In this document: one piece after another, positions 13,627 to 14,522 of the stretch
Layout of the letters: each line of letters starts with the position of its first letter
How positions within the stretch are numbered: position 1 is the first letter of the stretch
Assembly (NCBI GenBank): GCA_040755335.1
Contig: JBFMAU010000167.1
Location: forward strand, 1 to 14,522
Source of the DNA: UBA7656 sp040755335
GTDB lineage: Bacteria; Acidobacteriota; Blastocatellia; UBA7656
Reading direction: 5' to 3'
Length of the DNA stretch: 14,522 nt
Notes under the pieces: generated by a model
Seen by the model: only the letters and a program-made list of their open reading frames with translations
Database searches by the model: none
What the model was told of the DNA's origin: nothing
Program-made: the position numbers and the translations under genes

Positions 13627-14522
13627 ATGTTTTATCATCCCCGCCGTCTCCTCTTAGCCTTCATTTTGTGCGCATTGGTTTGTCCACTCACAGTTCCGGC
13701 TCAGGTGACGACTTCGAATCTGAGCGGGACAGTTATGGATGAAAGGGATGCCGCAGTTGCGGGCGCGCGAATCACTCTGCTTAACACCGCCACAGGTTTT
13801 CAACGCGAGACCCTGACCAACAGTAACGGCTATTTCATCATTTCCCTGCTCGAACCGGGCAACTACACGCTCATCGCCGAGACGCCGGGATTTTCCGCCT
13901 ACACCGTCAATGACATCACCATCAACGCCAGCATCAACGCTTCGGTCGAAATCATCCTGCGACCAAAACCTATCCACGAAGAAGTGACTATTCAGGCCAG
14001 CGACAGCGCATCGATTGAAACCAATCGCATAGACATAACAAACGCGGCGGTGAAGTATTCGGTCTCGAACGAGCAGGTCATAAGCCTGCCGGTGCTGACG
14101 ACCACGCTTGGGCGAAACACGCTTGGCGTGCTTTCCTTTCTCATCCCCGGCGTGATGCCCTCTTCCCCCGTCGGTTCGGCTCAGGCCGATTCCAACCGCC
14201 GCGGCAATCAGATGAGCATAAACGGCTCGCGCTCTTCTTCGGTTGCCTTCAACCTCGAAGGCGGAGACAACAACGATCATGAGTTCAGCCGTTCAGCCTC
14301 GCCTTTTCCCAACCCCGACGCGCTTCAGGAATTCACCATAGTGACGAGCAGCTATCAGGCCGATCTGGGCCGTAGCTCAGGCGGGATAGTCAACGCCGTT
14401 GCCAAATCAGGCACAACTGAGATCAAAGGCAATCTCAGATACTTTTTGATAAACGAGGCGTTCAACGCTCGCGGCTTTTTCGATACAGACAAACCGCGCG
14501 ACCGCGTAAGCACTTTCGGGGG
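13627..14522 (+). CDS. Oar-like TonB-dependent outer-membrane receptor, N-terminal part (runs off the right edge)
   Basis: 298 codons are open to the window end. Residues 1-25 form a Sec signal peptide (MFYHPRRLLLAFILCALVC, cleavage after VPA-25). About 30-113 is a carboxypeptidase-regulatory-like beta-sandwich: NLSGTVMDERDAAVAGARIT, TLTNSNGYFIISLLEPGNYT, AETPGF. A plug-like region follows, with QMSINGSRSSSVAFNLEGGDN, PNPDALQEFTIVTSSYQAD, LGRSSGGIVNAVAKSGT, and the first barrel segment LRYFLINEAFNARGFFD. This order is typical of the Oar-like receptors that are very numerous in Acidobacteriota and Bacteroidota, where they bind or import large substrates with TonB energy; the ligand is unknown. 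ATG 13627 has AGGTG (13616-13620) 6 bases upstream and is preferred over in-frame ATG 13612 and GTG 13618. A 208-codon minus-strand frame here is a shadow. The gene is separated from the sigma fusion by a terminator. Confidence 0.92.
   Translation, partial: MFYHPRRLLLAFILCALVCPLTVPAQVTTSNLSGTVMDERDAAVAGARITLLNTATGFQRETLTNSNGYFIISLLEPGNYTLIAETPGFSAYTVNDITINASINASVEIILRPKPIHEEVTIQASDSASIETNRIDITNAAVKYSVSNEQVISLPVLTTTLGRNTLGVLSFLIPGVMPSSPVGSAQADSNRRGNQMSINGSRSSSVAFNLEGGDNNDHEFSRSASPFPNPDALQEFTIVTSSYQADLGRSSGGIVNAVAKSGTTEIKGNLRYFLINEAFNARGFFDTDKPRDRVSTFG

Noticed and set aside
13654..14280. 208-codon minus-strand frame opposite the receptor
   Set aside because: The plus strand encodes a signal peptide, regulatory-like domain and plug motifs typical of Oar-like receptors; the minus frame shows none.
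1..14522. CRISPR array, tRNA or rRNA genes, insertion sequence
   Set aside because: No regularly spaced direct repeats, no cloverleaf or rRNA sequence, and no transposase were recognised; the only mobile element is the intein.

Overview
The window looks like chromosomal DNA of a moderately GC-rich Gram-negative bacterium, most probably an Acidobacteriota member of the Blastocatellia type. This is inferred from the gene families: an Oar-like TonB-dependent receptor with an N-terminal carboxypeptidase-regulatory domain, a LytS/LytTR two-component pair, a periplasmic PQQ dehydrogenase with a Sec signal, and a giant ECF sigma factor fused to zinc-finger and membrane domains. No 16S or marker gene is present, so the taxonomy is only an inference.

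Layout. Bases 1-5877 are read on the minus strand. They hold the 5' part of dcd (dCTP deaminase, 1-332), a SWIM zinc-finger protein (528-1403), and immediately upstream of it in the same operon a large SNF2-family helicase (1414-5877). The helicase is interrupted by a 468-residue LAGLIDADG intein (2755-4158) placed exactly inside the Walker A motif (GLGK|intein|T). After splicing the helicase would be 1019 residues. A divergent promoter region (5878-6000) separates this operon from plus-strand genes. These are a LytS-type histidine kinase (6001-7152) overlapping a LytTR response regulator (7121-7885), then a 322-bp repeat-bearing intergenic region, then a secreted PQQ-dependent dehydrogenase (8208-10199, TTG start with a strong Shine-Dalgarno). 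A structured 279-bp intergenic region precedes a 969-codon fusion (10479-13388): ECF sigma factor, ZAS-type zinc motif, beta-rich middle region, heptamer-repeat linker, one membrane helix and a large unrecognised C-terminal region. An intrinsic terminator (13479-13506) closes it. The start of an Oar-like receptor (13627 onwards) runs off the window.

How the genes work together. The helicase and SWIM protein form a tight two-gene unit, a pairing known from other bacteria. The kinase and regulator form a complete signalling pair whose target is not shown, although the next gene downstream is the PQQ dehydrogenase. The sigma fusion looks like a one-polypeptide transmembrane regulator, with its DNA-reading half in the cytoplasm and its sensor-like half outside. 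It lies just before a surface receptor gene.

Most noteworthy: (1) the Walker A intein, which leaves the helicase without ATPase activity until spliced; (2) a six-unit, 7-bp tandem repeat (11687-11728) lying in frame between the sigma/zinc half and the membrane helix, where loss or gain of a single unit would create a stop within about 20 bases and release a soluble sigma factor; (3) a repeated leader element (copies at 333-379, 8061-8100 and 8162-8200) with a compensating hairpin directly before Shine-Dalgarno sequences.
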